From assembly GCA_903854805.1 (NCBI GenBank), contig CAINXK010000127.1, positions 1 to 64,000 on the forward strand: DNA of 64,000 bases, in the 5' to 3' direction. Origin of the DNA: an uncultured Anaerolineae bacterium. Its GTDB lineage: Bacteria > Chloroflexota > Anaerolineae > Anaerolineales > Villigracilaceae. A program made the position numbers and the translations under genes. Positions 1-9,880 of the stretch are shown here, piece after piece; the stretch's first letter is position 1; each line of letters begins with the position of its first letter. The notes beneath the pieces are model-generated. The model was not told the origin of the DNA and searched no databases. It saw only the letters and a program-made list of their open reading frames with translations.

Positions 1-1
1 C

Positions 2-3000
2 AGTGACGACCTGGCTTTTGAACGCAAATTGTATATCATCCGCAAGCGCGCCGAAAATGAAATCAGGTATGGCGGAATTTTCGAGGGCGGTGAATTCTTT
101 TACATCGCCAGCCTGTCACACAAAACGCTGATCTATAAAGGCATGCTTGTCTCGGACCAACTGGAAGGTTACTTCAAAGATCTGGCCGAACCAGACATGG
201 AATCAGCCCTGGCCCTGGTGCATTCACGTTTCAGTACAAATACATTCCCGAACTGGGAACGCGCACACCCTTACCGGTATATCATTCATAATGGCGAGAT
301 CAACACCCTGCGCGGAAATGTTAACTGGCTGCGAGCACAGGAAAACATGTTTGAATCTGAGCTTTTTGGCAGCGATATCAAGAAAATCCTACCAATCATA
401 CGACAGGACGGCAGTGATACTGCCATGTTCGATAACTGCCTCGAATTCCTGGTGCTGACCGGACGATCGCTGCCACACGCCATGATGATGATGATCCCAG
501 AGCCATGGTCGCACCATGAGAACATGGATGATGAAAAAAGCGCCTTTTATGAATTCCATGCCAACCTGATGGAACCCTGGGATGGCCCGGCCGCCATGGG
601 CTTTACCGATGGTGTCGTTATCGGCGCAATGCTTGATCGGAATGGTTTGCGACCTTCCCGCTATTACGTCACCACCGATAACCAGCTGATCCTGGCTTCT
701 GAAGTGGGCGTACTGGATGTGCCTCCCGAAAAAGTAGCCTACAAGGGACGACTTGAACCAGGGCGCATGCTGCTGGTAGATACAAAAGAAGGCCGCATCA
801 TCGATGATAAGGAGATCAAACACAAGCTCACATCCGAGCATCCCTATCGTGACTGGTTGAATAAATACCAGGTGCGCCTCCAGGACGTGGCCGATCCAAA
901 ACCCGAAAATGTGCGTAAATCTGATCCGGCAACCCTGATCACGCACCAGCGCGCTTTTGGATATACATCCGAAGAATTACAACTGCTGATTGCACCCATG
1001 GCCCAGGACGGCATCGAACCGATCGGCGCGATGGGCAATGATGCCCCACCGGCGGTATTATCCAATAAGCCAAAACTGCTTTTCAGTTACTTCAAACAGC
1101 TCTTTGCACAGGTAACCAACCCTCCGATCGATTCGATCCGCGAAGAATTGGTCATTTCAACCGAAGTCATGGTGGGGGCAGAAAGCAATTTGCTCAAACC
1201 AATCCCTCAGAGCTGCCACCAAATCCGGTTGGATTATCCATTCTTAACCAACCAGGCCCTCGCAAAAATTCGTCACAGCAGGATTCCAGGGTTTGGAAGC
1301 ACAACCCTGCCAATTTTATTCAAAGCGGGTTCTGGAGGACCGGGCCTGGCGCTGGCACTTGAAGAACTGTTCCAGGCAGCGGATGCCGCCATCGCGCGCG
1401 GGTTCAACCTGATCATCATCTCAGATCGTGATGTGGATCGCGAACACGCCGCCATCCCATCCCTACTGGCTGTTTCGGGTCTACACCATCACCTGATCCG
1501 GCAGGGAACCCGCACTCAGATTGGCCTGATCCTGGAAAGCGCTGAACCGCGTGAAGTGCATCACTTTGCCGCGCTGATCAGCTACGGCGTGACCGCCATC
1601 AATCCCTACCTGGTTTTCGATACGCTTGAAGATTTGATCAGGCAGGGCATCATTCTTAACCTTGAATACAAACAAGCCGTCAAAAACTATATCAAAGCGG
1701 CAGCCAAAGGTGTGGTCAAAACCATCTCCAAGATGGGTATTTCATCGGTACAAAGTTATTGTGGCGCACAAATTTTTGAAGCGCTTGGCATTCACCAGAG
1801 CGTGATTGATAAATACTTTACCTGGACGCCTTCGCGTATCGGCGGCATCGATTTGAATGTGATCGCCAGAGAAGCCGAAATGCGCCATCAAGATGGCTAT
1901 CCCAAACGAGCTGCCAGCGATAACAGCCTTGCAACCGGCGGCGAATATCAATGGCGCCATGATGGCGAATACCATCAGTTCAACCCAATAACCGTTCACA
2001 GCTTGCAGCAAGCCTGCAAGACCAATAATTACAATCTTTTCAAGGAATATTCGCGGCTCATCAATGAACAAACCACCCAGCTGGGTACCCTGCGAGGGCT
2101 GCTCGAGTTCAAGTTTCTGTCAAATCCGATTGCTCTGGAAGAAGTGGAATCAGTGGAATCCATTTGCCATCGATTTAAGACCGGGGCAATGAGTTACGGT
2201 TCGATCAGCCAGGAAGCGCATGAAGCCCTGGCAATCGCAATGAATCGCATCGGCGGTAAGAGCAACACTGGCGAAGGCGGAGAAGACCCTGAGCGATACA
2301 AACCGATGCCAAATGGCGATTCAAAGAAGAGCGCCATCAAACAGGTTGCATCAGCACGCTTTGGCGTGACCAGCGAATATCTGGTGAGTGCCGATGAAAT
2401 TCAAATTAAAATGGCGCAAGGAGCCAAACCGGGCGAAGGCGGTCAGCTCCCTGGTCGCAAGGTCTATCCGTGGATCGCGAAGGTGCGCTACTCGACTCCC
2501 GGCGTTGGCTTGATCTCCCCGCCCCCGCACCACGATATTTATTCGATTGAAGACCTGGCTGAGCTAATCTTTGATTTGAAGAATGCCAACCAGAAAGCAC
2601 GGATAAATGTCAAGTTGGTCTCCGAAGTAGGCGTTGGCACGATTGCTGCGGGTGTGGCAAAGGCGCATGCAGATGTGGTGCTGATCAGCGGGTACGATGG
2701 CGGCACGGGCGCTTCACCGATAAGCAGCATAAAACACGCCGGTCTGCCCTGGGAACTTGGTTTGGCGGAAACACACCAAACCCTGGTGCTGAATAATCTG
2801 CGCGACCGTATCGTTGTTGAAACAGATGGACAGCTGAAGACCGGCCGAGATGTGGTCATCGCGGCTTTGCTCGGCGCCGAAGAGTTTGGATTTGCAACCG
2901 GGCCGCTGGTCGCACTGGGCTGTATCATGATGCGTGTCTGTCATCTGGATACCTGCCCGGTGGGTGTTGCCACCCAAAATCCTGAGTTACGCAAAAATTT

Positions 3001-4129
3001 CAGCGGAGACCCACAATCTGTCGTCAATTTTATGCGCTTCATCGCCCAGGAAATGCGCGAGTTAATGGCTCAACTTGGTTTTCGCAGTATCGAAGAGATG
3101 GTTGGCCGTTCTGACCGGCTTCAAATGCACGAGGCGATTGAACATTGGAAGGCCAAGGGTCTGGATTTCTCCGAAATCCTGTATCGTCCAGATACGGATG
3201 AAGAGAACAGCCCATTCTGCAAAACCCAACAGGACCATGGTCTTGAAAAAACACTCGACAACCGAATTCTGCTGGACTTATGCAAACCCGCTCTCGATAG
3301 AGGCCAGGCCGTCAGAGCTGAACTTCCGATTCATAATGTCAACCGTGTGGTAGGCACAATTTTAGGCAGTGAAGTAACGCGCCGGTATGGCGCCAAGGGC
3401 CTGCCGGAAGATACGATCAAACTACAATTCAATGGATCCGCGGGGCAGAGTTTTGGCGCATTCATACCCAGGGGAGTGACCCTGGTTCTGGAAGGTGATT
3501 CGAACGATTACATTGGAAAAGGTCTGTCGGGTGGCAAAATCATCGTTTATCCCCCGCAAGGATCAACTTTCGCACCAGAAAACAGCGTCATCATCGGAAA
3601 CGTGGCCTTTTACGGTGCAACCAGCGGCGAAGCTTATGTCAGCGGCAAAGCCGGCGAACGCTTTTGCGTGCGCAACAGCGGTATCCATGCCGTGGTGGAA
3701 GGTGTTGGCGATCATGGCTGTGAATATATGACCGGCGGTCGGGTGGTTGTGCTTGGTTCCACCGGGCGCAATTTTGCGGCTGGCATGTCAGGCGGCATCG
3801 CCTATGTATACGATGGAAAAAGTGACTTTGCCCAAAATTGCAACAAGGAAATGGTCTCGCTGCAGCGCATCACTGATCAAAGCGAAATTGATGAAGTCAG
3901 AGCCATGATCCTGCGTCACGAAGAGCATACTCACAGCCCGCAGGCGCGCCGGATACTTACCTCCTGGCACACTGCTCTGCCAAAATTCGTTCGCGTAATC
4001 CCGAAAGATTATGAACGCATGCTGGAAGCATTTAAAGAAGTGGAAGCCTCCGGCCTGAGCGGTGACGAGGCCGTGATGGCAGCTTTTGAATTAAACAAAA
4101 ATGACCGCACCCGTGTAAGCGGTAATTAG
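2..4129 (+). CDS. gltB: Glutamate synthase large subunit, 5' end cut by window
   Basis: Makes glutamate from glutamine and 2-oxoglutarate together with GltD. The frame is open from base 2, so the TTG at 29 is internal and the true start lies before the window. About 1375 residues are present; full GltB is near 1500, so the N-terminal catalytic Cys and roughly the first 100-150 residues are missing. Visible in order: class II amidotransferase core ([17 protein letters not shown], then [11 protein letters not shown]), central domain, FMN-binding synthase domain ([10 protein letters not shown] near base 2180; GGTGASP near 2700), the three cysteines of a 3Fe-4S cluster ([16 protein letters not shown], about 2918-2965), and the C-terminal GXGXG helix with many Gly (about 3640-3830). 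gltD follows after 14 bp, forming the usual pair. Identification is secure. Confidence 0.97.
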   Translation, partial: SDDLAFERKLYIIRKRAENEIRYGGIFEGGEFFYIASLSHKTLIYKGMLVSDQLEGYFKDLAEPDMESALALVHSRFSTNTFPNWERAHPYRYIIHNGEINTLRGNVNWLRAQENMFESELFGSDIKKILPIIRQDGSDTAMFDNCLEFLVLTGRSLPHAMMMMIPEPWSHHENMDDEKSAFYEFHANLMEPWDGPAAMGFTDGVVIGAMLDRNGLRPSRYYVTTDNQLILASEVGVLDVPPEKVAYKGRLEPGRMLLVDTKEGRIIDDKEIKHKLTSEHPYRDWLNKYQVRLQDVADPKPENVRKSDPATLITHQRAFGYTSEELQLLIAPMAQDGIEPIGAMGNDAPPAVLSNKPKLLFSYFKQLFAQVTNPPIDSIREELVISTEVMVGAESNLLKPIPQSCHQIRLDYPFLTNQALAKIRHSRIPGFGSTTLPILFKAGSGGPGLALALEELFQAADAAIARGFNLIIISDRDVDREHAAIPSLLAVSGLHHHLIRQGTRTQIGLILESAEPREVHHFAALISYGVTAINPYLVFDTLEDLIRQGIILNLEYKQAVKNYIKAAAKGVVKTISKMGISSVQSYCGAQIFEALGIHQSVIDKYFTWTPSRIGGIDLNVIAREAEMRHQDGYPKRAASDNSLATGGEYQWRHDGEYHQFNPITVHSLQQACKTNNYNLFKEYSRLINEQTTQLGTLRGLLEFKFLSNPIALEEVESVESICHRFKTGAMSYGSISQEAHEALAIAMNRIGGKSNTGEGGEDPERYKPMPNGDSKKSAIKQVASARFGVTSEYLVSADEIQIKMAQGAKPGEGGQLPGRKVYPWIAKVRYSTPGVGLISPPPHHDIYSIEDLAELIFDLKNANQKARINVKLVSEVGVGTIAAGVAKAHADVVLISGYDGGTGASPISSIKHAGLPWELGLAETHQTLVLNNLRDRIVVETDGQLKTGRDVVIAALLGAEEFGFATGPLVALGCIMMRVCHLDTCPVGVATQNPELRKNFSGDPQSVVNFMRFIAQEMRELMAQLGFRSIEEMVGRSDRLQMHEAIEHWKAKGLDFSEILYRPDTDEENSPFCKTQQDHGLEKTLDNRILLDLCKPALDRGQAVRAELPIHNVNRVVGTILGSEVTRRYGAKGLPEDTIKLQFNGSAGQSFGAFIPRGVTLVLEGDSNDYIGKGLSGGKIIVYPPQGSTFAPENSVIIGNVAFYGATSGEAYVSGKAGERFCVRNSGIHAVVEGVGDHGCEYMTGGRVVVLGSTGRNFAAGMSGGIAYVYDGKSDFAQNCNKEMVSLQRITDQSEIDEVRAMILRHEEHTHSPQARRILTSWHTALPKFVRVIPKDYERMLEAFKEVEASGLSGDEAVMAAFELNKNDRTRVSGN

Positions 4130-4143
4130 GAAAGGATGAGACA

Positions 4144-5652
4144 ATGGCGAAACCCAATGGTTTCATGGAAAATGGGCGTGAATTACCCGCCAACCGCGCT
4201 CCCAGAAAACGCATAAAAGATTGGCAAGAGTTCCATCTGCATTTTCCGGAAGAAAAACTCAAAATCCAGGGCGCACGCTGCATGGATTGCGGCATCCCAT
4301 TTTGCCATACAGGCGTGATCTTGAACGGCATGGCCTCAGGGTGTCCAATCAACAACCTGATCCCGGAATGGAATGACCTGGTATATAAAGGCTTGTGGCG
4401 TCAGGCCCTGGAACGGTTACTAAAAACCAACAATTTTCCCGAATTTACCGGGCGGGTATGCCCGGCACCTTGCGAAGGCGCATGCACATTGGGAATTAAT
4501 GACAATCCAGTTACGATCAAAACCATTGAACATGCAATTATCGAAAAGGGTTTTGATGAGGGTTGGATTGAAGCAAGACCACCCACCGCGCGAACTGGAA
4601 AAAAGGTGGCAGTGGTGGGGTCGGGGCCTGCCGGGCTTGCTTGCGCTGACCAGCTTAATCTTGCCGGGCATCTCGTCACTGTTTTTGAACGGGCCGACCG
4701 GATAGGTGGTTTGCTGATGTACGGTATCCCCAACATGAAGCTTGATAAAAACCTGGTGAAGCGTCGGGTCGATCTCATGGCTGCCAAAGGTATCACGTTT
4801 ATCACCAACACCGAAGTGGGTAAAAACTATCCTGCCGACAAGCTAATCAGGGAATTCGATAGCGTGGTGCTGTGTGGCGGCGCCACGCAGCCGCGCGACC
4901 TGCTCCTGGAAGGCCGCCATTTGAAGGGTGTCCACTTCGCCATGGATTTTTTACACGGCAACACCAAACATTTGCTAGACTTGGAGCCGGGGGATTCTCA
5001 AAACGCGACTGCCTTCCAGCATCCATTCATCTCCGCGGAAAACAAGGATGTATTGGTAATCGGCGGTGGTGACACCGGTACAGATTGCGTGGGCACGGCC
5101 CTACGCCACAACTGCCGCAGCTTATCACAGCTGGAAATCTTGAGCCGCCCGCCTGCAACTCGCCAGCCAGATAACCCCTGGCCCGAATGGCCAAAGGTGT
5201 TCAATCTCGATTATGCCCAGGAAGAATTCAAAGCCATTTATGGGCAAGATCCACGTAATTATTCTGTCACAGCAAGTCGCTTCATCGGCGATGACGCTGG
5301 AAATGTAAAAGAAGTCCACACAGTGGAAGTTGAGTGGGTCAAAGATAGCAACGGTCGTTTTGGCCCAAAACAAATCCCGGGCACAGAGAAGATTTATCCG
5401 GCACAGCTGGTGCTGCTGGCAATGGGTTTTCTTGGGCCAGAAGAGACCATGCTTGGGCAATTGAATGTAGCACGCGATGAACGCAGCAACGCAAAAGCAG
5501 AATATGGCAAGTTTGCCACCAATCAGCCAGGTGTATTTGTGGCAGGTGATATGCGGCGCGGACAAAGCCTGGTGGTCTGGGCTATCAACGAAGGGCGAGG
5601 AGCAGCGCGCGAATGTGACCGCTATTTAATGGGAACAACCACATTGCCATAA
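4144..5652 (+). CDS. gltD: Glutamate synthase small subunit, NADPH/NADH-dependent
   Basis: Electron-input subunit of glutamate synthase; a flavoprotein passing electrons from NAD(P)H through Fe-S clusters to GltB. 502 residues, near the family norm. The N-terminal cysteine motifs for two 4Fe-4S clusters are visible (C46-M-D-C49 and C54, GCPINN, then CPAPCEGAC around residue 105). An FAD dinucleotide motif [12 protein letters not shown] lies near residue 155 and the NAD(P) motif [12 protein letters not shown] near residue 303. The ATG at 4144 is preceded by AGGAAAGGATGAG, a good ribosome-binding site, and gltB ends 14 bp upstream, so the two are co-transcribed. No terminator is evident after the stop. 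Confidence 0.97.
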   Translation: MAKPNGFMENGRELPANRAPRKRIKDWQEFHLHFPEEKLKIQGARCMDCGIPFCHTGVILNGMASGCPINNLIPEWNDLVYKGLWRQALERLLKTNNFPEFTGRVCPAPCEGACTLGINDNPVTIKTIEHAIIEKGFDEGWIEARPPTARTGKKVAVVGSGPAGLACADQLNLAGHLVTVFERADRIGGLLMYGIPNMKLDKNLVKRRVDLMAAKGITFITNTEVGKNYPADKLIREFDSVVLCGGATQPRDLLLEGRHLKGVHFAMDFLHGNTKHLLDLEPGDSQNATAFQHPFISAENKDVLVIGGGDTGTDCVGTALRHNCRSLSQLEILSRPPATRQPDNPWPEWPKVFNLDYAQEEFKAIYGQDPRNYSVTASRFIGDDAGNVKEVHTVEVEWVKDSNGRFGPKQIPGTEKIYPAQLVLLAMGFLGPEETMLGQLNVARDERSNAKAEYGKFATNQPGVFVAGDMRRGQSLVVWAINEGRGAARECDRYLMGTTTLP

Positions 5653-5660
5653 TCATACAT

Positions 5661-5689
5661 TTGACTGTGGGTTTTCAATTTGGTATGAT
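5661..5689 (+). promoter_or_regulatory. Sigma-70-type promoter for the small gene at 5772
   Basis: TTGACT at 5661-5666 and TATGAT at 5684-5689, separated by 17 bp, are five of six matches each to the consensus boxes. Predicted start near 5696 leaves a leader of about 75 nt before the ATG at 5772. It begins right after the gltD stop, so the small gene has its own promoter. Confidence 0.6.
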
Positions 5690-5771
5690 GGTTCATTCGG
5701 ATTGTTTTTTCCGTCCAACGGCAGTGTAATGTCGTTTCCTTATCCGTAAAATAAATGCAGAGAGGAAAGCC

Positions 5772-6008
5772 ATGGTAGATGATGCCCAGTTTGCGAAGTT
5801 GAATGCACGTGTTGAACTACTTGAACGCCAGGTTGCATTTTTATTGAACCAGGCAAGTGTGACATATGTAGATAGGCCAGCCGCAAGCATTTATCCGGAT
5901 GTGGCCGATTTAAAACGGAAAGGTAGCTTGATCGAGGCGATCAAGCTTTATCGTTCTTATACAAATGCATCCCTGGTGGAAGCAAAGAACTTTGTAGAAA
6001 ACCTATAA
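5772..6008 (+). CDS. Small protein with L7/L12 C-terminal-like domain
   Basis: 78 residues. Residues 5-30 form a short heptad-like amphipathic helix (FAKLNARVELLERQVAFLL), compatible with a coiled-coil dimerisation segment. Residues 48-78 (LKRKGSLIEAIKLYRSYTNA then SLVEAKNFVENL) resemble the helix-loop-helix of the ribosomal L7/L12 C-terminal domain, the part that recruits translational GTPases. Small stand-alone proteins of this kind are known in bacteria, but their role is not established. A good ribosome-binding site (AGAGAGG) precedes the ATG. The gene has its own promoter and is followed by a strong hairpin, so it is probably monocistronic. Domain recognition is by eye; function is not assigned. 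Confidence 0.7.
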   Translation: MVDDAQFAKLNARVELLERQVAFLLNQASVTYVDRPAASIYPDVADLKRKGSLIEAIKLYRSYTNASLVEAKNFVENL

Positions 6009-6040
6009 ACCTGAAAACTCTACGAAGTGAAACTCAAGAA

Positions 6041-6076
6041 TCGACAAAGGGCCGCCAGGTGGCAGCCCTTTGTCGA
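6041..6076. terminator. Long hairpin between convergent genes
   Basis: TCGACAAAGGGCCGCC (6041-6056) pairs with GGCAGCCCTTTGTCGA (6061-6076) with one mismatch and an AGGT loop. It lies between the ends of the convergent genes at 6008 and 6098 and could serve both. No T-run follows on either strand, so it is not a textbook intrinsic terminator. Confidence 0.55.
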
Positions 6077-6097
6077 TAGGGTTCGCGAAACAATCTG

Positions 6098-6862
6098 CTA
6101 CCCCATTTTTCCAGTAATGTAGGATTCAGTCAGCTCCTGACTGGGGCGTGTGAAGATTTCAGTTGTTTGCGAAAATTCAACCAACTTACCCAACCAAAAC
6201 AGGCCGGTAAAATCGGAAACGCGCGCGGCCTGCTGCATATTGTGGGTCACAATAACAATGGTGTAATCCTGTTTCAATTCCTGGATCAGATCCTCGATAC
6301 GCAGAGTGGCAATCGGGTCCAGCGCGGAGGTCGATTCGTCCATGAGAATCACATCTGGTTTTGTGGCAAGTACGCGGGCAATGCAAAGACGCTGCTGCTG
6401 CCCAAGCGCCAGACCCAGCGCATCAGAGTGCAGCTTATCCTTAACATCTTCCCACAAGGCCGCTTTTTTCAGACTGGTCTCGACCATTTCTTCCAGATCG
6501 GTTTTGCTCGCGGTAGTTCCGAGAACCCTGGGACCAAAAGCAACATTATCAAAAATGGACTGCGGAAATGGGTTGGGTTTTTGAAAGACCATGCCCACCC
6601 GCTGACGCAGATCAACAACATCCATATCATCAGCATAAATATTGCTACCGTTCAAAAGCACCTGGCCTTCAACACGCGTACCAACAATGGTGTCATTCAT
6701 CCGGTTTAGACAGCGCAAAAAAGTAGATTTTCCGCAACCGGAAGGGCCAATCAATGCCGTAACCATGTGCGGCTTTACATCTATGTTGATTTTTGAAAGA
6801 GCCAGCGAGCGGCCATAATAAAAATCAAGATCACGTACCAAAAAGACAGGGTTATCACTCAT
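6098..6862 (-). CDS. pstB: Phosphate ABC transporter ATPase PstB, degenerate signature motif
   Basis: 254-residue nucleotide-binding subunit, divergently oriented from pstS. Walker [10 protein letters not shown] (39-47), Q-loop [10 protein letters not shown], Walker B VILMDES and the H-loop THNMQQAAR are present and PstB-like. The ABC signature, normally LSGGQQQR, reads LALGQQQR, losing the Ser and one Gly that contact ATP from the opposite subunit. The D of the Walker B region is followed by ES instead of EP. The rest is typical PstB, so this is not a decayed gene. A second PstB at 9881 keeps LSGGQ but lacks the Q-loop Gln; the two may pair. A third, intact PstB lies at 60878. Whether this copy hydrolyses ATP in both sites of a homodimer is doubtful. 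Confidence 0.93.
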   Translation of the reverse strand: MSDNPVFLVRDLDFYYGRSLALSKINIDVKPHMVTALIGPSGCGKSTFLRCLNRMNDTIVGTRVEGQVLLNGSNIYADDMDVVDLRQRVGMVFQKPNPFPQSIFDNVAFGPRVLGTTASKTDLEEMVETSLKKAALWEDVKDKLHSDALGLALGQQQRLCIARVLATKPDVILMDESTSALDPIATLRIEDLIQELKQDYTIVIVTHNMQQAARVSDFTGLFWLGKLVEFSQTTEIFTRPSQELTESYITGKMG

Positions 6863-6879
6863 AGCTGAATTTTACTTTA

Positions 6880-6906
6880 TTAACAACAGCCTGTTAACGA
6901 TATAAT
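6880..6906 (+). promoter_or_regulatory. pstS promoter with palindromic operator-like site
   Basis: A perfect -10 box TATAAT is at 6901-6906, only 10 nt before the pstS ATG at 6917, so the transcript would carry almost no leader. There is no good -35 box. In its place is an inverted repeat, TTAACA (6880-6885), six bases, TGTTAA (6892-6897). This arrangement fits a promoter that needs an activator. Phosphate regulation (PhoB/PhoP-like) is plausible from context but the site is not a standard Pho box. It sits in the 54-bp divergent gap with pstB. Confidence 0.5.
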
Positions 6907-6916
6907 CGCAATACGT

Positions 6917-7798
6917 ATGAACCGAATTCTATTTTCCATCCTGCTTGGCCTATCTTTACTGCTCTCCGCCTGCGACTCAAAGCAAACGGGGCAATCTGCT
7001 GATGGATCTGCTTCAGCCTATATTGAAAACAAAGGCTCTGATACGATTGTCAACCTGGCGCTGGCCTGGGCAGAACAGTACCAGAGCGTACACCCAGATA
7101 TTCGCATCTCGGTCACCGGTGGTGGTTCAGGCACGGGTATTGCGGCACTGATCAATGGTACGGTGAATATTGCCAACGCATCCCGTAAGATCAGCGCCGA
7201 TGAGCTAACCCAGGCCCAGGCAAGAGGCATTCAGCCAGTGGAACATATCATCGCCCGCGATGCAATTGCGGTGATCGTCAATCCGGAAAACCCGGTCAAC
7301 CAGTTGACTCTTCAACAAATTTCCGATATATACAGCGGTAAAATCGTCAACTGGAAAGAAGTGGGCGGTGAAGACCGGCCGATTGTGCGCCTCTCGCGCG
7401 AAACCAATTCAGGCACACATGTTTATTTTCTAGAAACTGTCCTGAGGCTTGGCGACAAAAAAAATAAAACTCTCTTTTCGATGGATACTCTACTACTGCC
7501 ATCATCAGAGGGGATCATTAACGAATTGCGCTCAAACCCTAACGCAATTGGCTATGATGGGCTGGGCTATGTTCCGAAAGACTTAAAAATGATAGCCATC
7601 GCCAAACAAGAAGGCCAGGCCTATGAGCTGCCTTCCATCGCAACAGTCAATGACAAAAGTTATGCGATTGCACGCGACCTGTATATGTATACGGCGGGCG
7701 AGGCCAACGGTGCAGAAAAAGATTATCTGGATTGGATCGTCTCCGAGGATGCTCAGCTTATTGTAGCCAGGTTGGGTTTTGTGCCGATATTAAGGTGA
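6917..7798 (+). CDS. pstS: Phosphate-binding lipoprotein PstS
   Basis: 293-residue extracytoplasmic phosphate receptor. A hydrophobic signal peptide ends in the lipobox LLSAC with C19 as the lipidated residue. The mature protein starts with the PstS pattern KGSDTIVNLALAWAEQYQ, followed by GGGSGTGIAALINGTVNIA, which lines the phosphate site, and later SRETNSGTHVYF. The context (pstC, pstA and pstB downstream) confirms the role. No Shine-Dalgarno sequence precedes the ATG, in line with the -10 box being only 10 nt upstream. pstC begins 4 nt after the stop. Confidence 0.95.
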   Translation: MNRILFSILLGLSLLLSACDSKQTGQSADGSASAYIENKGSDTIVNLALAWAEQYQSVHPDIRISVTGGGSGTGIAALINGTVNIANASRKISADELTQAQARGIQPVEHIIARDAIAVIVNPENPVNQLTLQQISDIYSGKIVNWKEVGGEDRPIVRLSRETNSGTHVYFLETVLRLGDKKNKTLFSMDTLLLPSSEGIINELRSNPNAIGYDGLGYVPKDLKMIAIAKQEGQAYELPSIATVNDKSYAIARDLYMYTAGEANGAEKDYLDWIVSEDAQLIVARLGFVPILR

Positions 7799-7802
7799 AA
7801 TA

Positions 7803-8699
7803 ATGGAATCGAATCTTAACTGGCGAGAATACATGATCACTCGCGCCATTCGCGCCGCGGGATATTCTGCGATCGTATTTGTGGCGCTCATTTTTTATTT
7901 TCTGCTGCGCGAGGGACTGCCAACGCTGCAAGAAGTCCAACTTTCTGACCTGTTTGCGTTGCGCTGGTATCCAATCGAAAAGTATTTTGGTATTTTGCCA
8001 CTGATCAGCGGCTCAATCATTGTGACCCTGGGTGCGACCTTGATCGCGGTTCCTTTCGGGATCGGAACAGCCATCTTCATCTCGGAAATTGCTCCACGCT
8101 GGGCACGTGAAATATTAAAACCCCTGGTGGAACTATTGGGTGGCCTACCGTCTGTTGTACTTGGATTTTTAGGTATACTTGCACTTGCGCCCTATTTACG
8201 GATTTTGCTGAATCTACCAACCGGCTTGACCGCTTTCACCGGTTCGCTCCTACTGGGTGCAATTGCCCTGCCAACAGTCGTTTCGGTGGCAGAAGATGCC
8301 CTTGACTCTGTGCCGCGATCTTACCGCGAAGGCGCCTGGGCACTGGGAGCCACACGCTGGCAAACAATCTGGAAGGTAACCCTCCCGGCAGCTCGCTCAG
8401 GTGTGCTAACCGGAGTAATGCTGGGGATCGGTCGCGCAATCGGCGAAACCATGACAGTCATGATGGTGACTGGCAACGCGCCAGTGCTGGCAATTACACC
8501 AGGTGCGCTCTTTGCCCCAGTACGCACCATGACAGCCACTATCGCCGCCGAAATGGGCGAAGTGGCGAACGGCAGCATTCATTATCACACTTTATTTTTC
8601 ATCGGAATGGTACTTTTCATTATCTCCCTCATCGTCAACGTGACAGCCTCAGCGGTTGTTTTCCGCTCACAGAAACGCGCCGAAAAGGTATTATCCTGA
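7803..8699 (+). CDS. pstC: Phosphate ABC transporter permease PstC
   Basis: 298-residue inner-membrane permease with about six transmembrane helices (first near residues 17-40). The permease-type EAA loop is visible as YREGAWALGATRWQTIWKVTLP, where the ATPase docks. PstC-type residues include PLISGSIIVTLGATLIAVPFGIG and GLPSVVLGFLG. It starts 4 nt after pstS and is followed by pstA after 12 nt, so translation is likely coupled. At 298 residues it is slightly shorter than the second PstC in the window (344 residues). Confidence 0.94.
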   Translation: MESNLNWREYMITRAIRAAGYSAIVFVALIFYFLLREGLPTLQEVQLSDLFALRWYPIEKYFGILPLISGSIIVTLGATLIAVPFGIGTAIFISEIAPRWAREILKPLVELLGGLPSVVLGFLGILALAPYLRILLNLPTGLTAFTGSLLLGAIALPTVVSVAEDALDSVPRSYREGAWALGATRWQTIWKVTLPAARSGVLTGVMLGIGRAIGETMTVMMVTGNAPVLAITPGALFAPVRTMTATIAAEMGEVANGSIHYHTLFFIGMVLFIISLIVNVTASAVVFRSQKRAEKVLS

Positions 8700-8711
8700 C
8701 AGGGCGTGTGA

Positions 8712-9620
8712 TTGGAAAACTGGCAAAAGGTAAATATCAAGAATAGACCAGATAAAATGAAAAAAACGTCATTCATCAATCGCAATCTCACCCAGCGCCT
8801 GGGCTTCGGCCTGCTAACAATGATGGCCGCTCTGACCGTCATTCCCATCATTGGCGTTGTAATTTATATCATCTGGCAGGGTGGAGGCGCAATTTCTTTC
8901 GAGTTTCTAAGCGGGTTTCCACATGATGGTATGCGCCAGGGTGGCATCATGCCTGCCATCGTTGGCACTTTTTATCTGACGATTGGAACAGCTATTTTTT
9001 CTGTGCCACTGGGTGTGGCCGCGGCCATTTATCTATCAGAATATGCCGCAGACAACTGGCTGACACGCGTTATCCGTATCGCCATCATTAACTTATCCGG
9101 AATCCCCTCGGTTGTTTACGGATTGTTTGGACTGGGTTTATTCGTTCTCTTTTTAAAGTTTGGAACAAGTATCATCTCGGCTTCACTCACGCTTTCGATC
9201 ATGACTTTACCGGTCATTATTTCAACGGCAGAAGAAGCCTTGCGAGCTGTGCCGCAATCCTTCAGAACTGTCTCAATTTCGCTGGGCGCAACCCATTGGC
9301 AAACCATTCGCCGGATCGTTCTGCCAGAGGCATTACCTGGCATCATTACCGGCATAATACTGGGGTTGGAAAGAGCCGCAGGAGAAACTGCCCCCATCCT
9401 CTTTACTGGTGCGGCATTTTTTCTGCCGCGCTTGCCCAATTCAGTTTTTGATGCAACCATGGCACTACCTTATCATTTGTTCGTGATCTCCACCCAGGTG
9501 CCAGAAATGCCTTTCCAGATCCAATATGGCACTGCCTTAGTATTAATTACTTTTGTATTGGGTATGAACCTGATCGCGACCGTCATCCGGTCAAGAGCTC
9601 GGGCACGCAGGCAGTGGTAA
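8712..9620 (+). CDS. pstA: Phosphate ABC transporter permease PstA
   Basis: Second permease half of the Pst channel. Six hydrophobic helices are predicted; the cytoplasmic loop FRTVSISLGATHWQTIRRIVLPEALPG is the ATPase contact. GIPSVVYGLFGLGLFV and ERAAGETAPILFTGAAFF are PstA hallmarks. The listed TTG start at 8712 gives 302 residues; an in-frame ATG at 8757 gives 287 and may be the real start, since the first 15 residues are polar and outside the family core. Neither has a clear ribosome-binding site. Confidence 0.93.
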   Translation: MENWQKVNIKNRPDKMKKTSFINRNLTQRLGFGLLTMMAALTVIPIIGVVIYIIWQGGGAISFEFLSGFPHDGMRQGGIMPAIVGTFYLTIGTAIFSVPLGVAAAIYLSEYAADNWLTRVIRIAIINLSGIPSVVYGLFGLGLFVLFLKFGTSIISASLTLSIMTLPVIISTAEEALRAVPQSFRTVSISLGATHWQTIRRIVLPEALPGIITGIILGLERAAGETAPILFTGAAFFLPRLPNSVFDATMALPYHLFVISTQVPEMPFQIQYGTALVLITFVLGMNLIATVIRSRARARRQW

Positions 9621-9671
9621 TTCAACCGGGATTTTTTATTTTATTTTGGTTCCATCTTATTGGAGGTACAC

Positions 9672-9878
9672 ATGCCACCATCTACACCCAATCAACTACT
9701 TGACCAGGTAGCACGTCTAATTGGAAATGCCTTCACTTCTATTGGAAACCTGCTATTGCTCATGTTTGTGGGATTCCTTAGGATTAGCCCACTACCAGAC
9801 CAGGTAGATTTTCTGCTGGTTTGCCTGGTTATCATCTGGTTGATCTCGCTTCTTGTCCGCATGGTCCGTGGAAAATAA
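9672..9878 (+). CDS. Small two-helix membrane protein inside pst operon
   Basis: 68 residues. The ATG at 9672 follows GGAGGTACAC with ideal spacing, so it is preferred over the TTG at 9660. The protein has an N-terminal amphipathic stretch (LLDQVARLIGNAF), a hydrophobic helix (LLLLMFVGFLRI) and a second, stronger one near the C-terminus (FLLVCLVIIWLISLLV) ending in positive residues RMVRGK. It lies between pstA and the second pstB with only 2 nt before the next start codon. I do not recognise a family. Its position suggests an accessory of the transporter membrane complex, but this is inference. Confidence 0.75.
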   Translation: MPPSTPNQLLDQVARLIGNAFTSIGNLLLLMFVGFLRISPLPDQVDFLLVCLVIIWLISLLVRMVRGK

Positions 9879-9880
9879 GA

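Noticed and set aside
389..946. Long minus-strand open frame opposite gltB
   Set aside because: The plus strand codes for conserved GltB sequence throughout; the opposite frame has no domain pattern or ribosome site.
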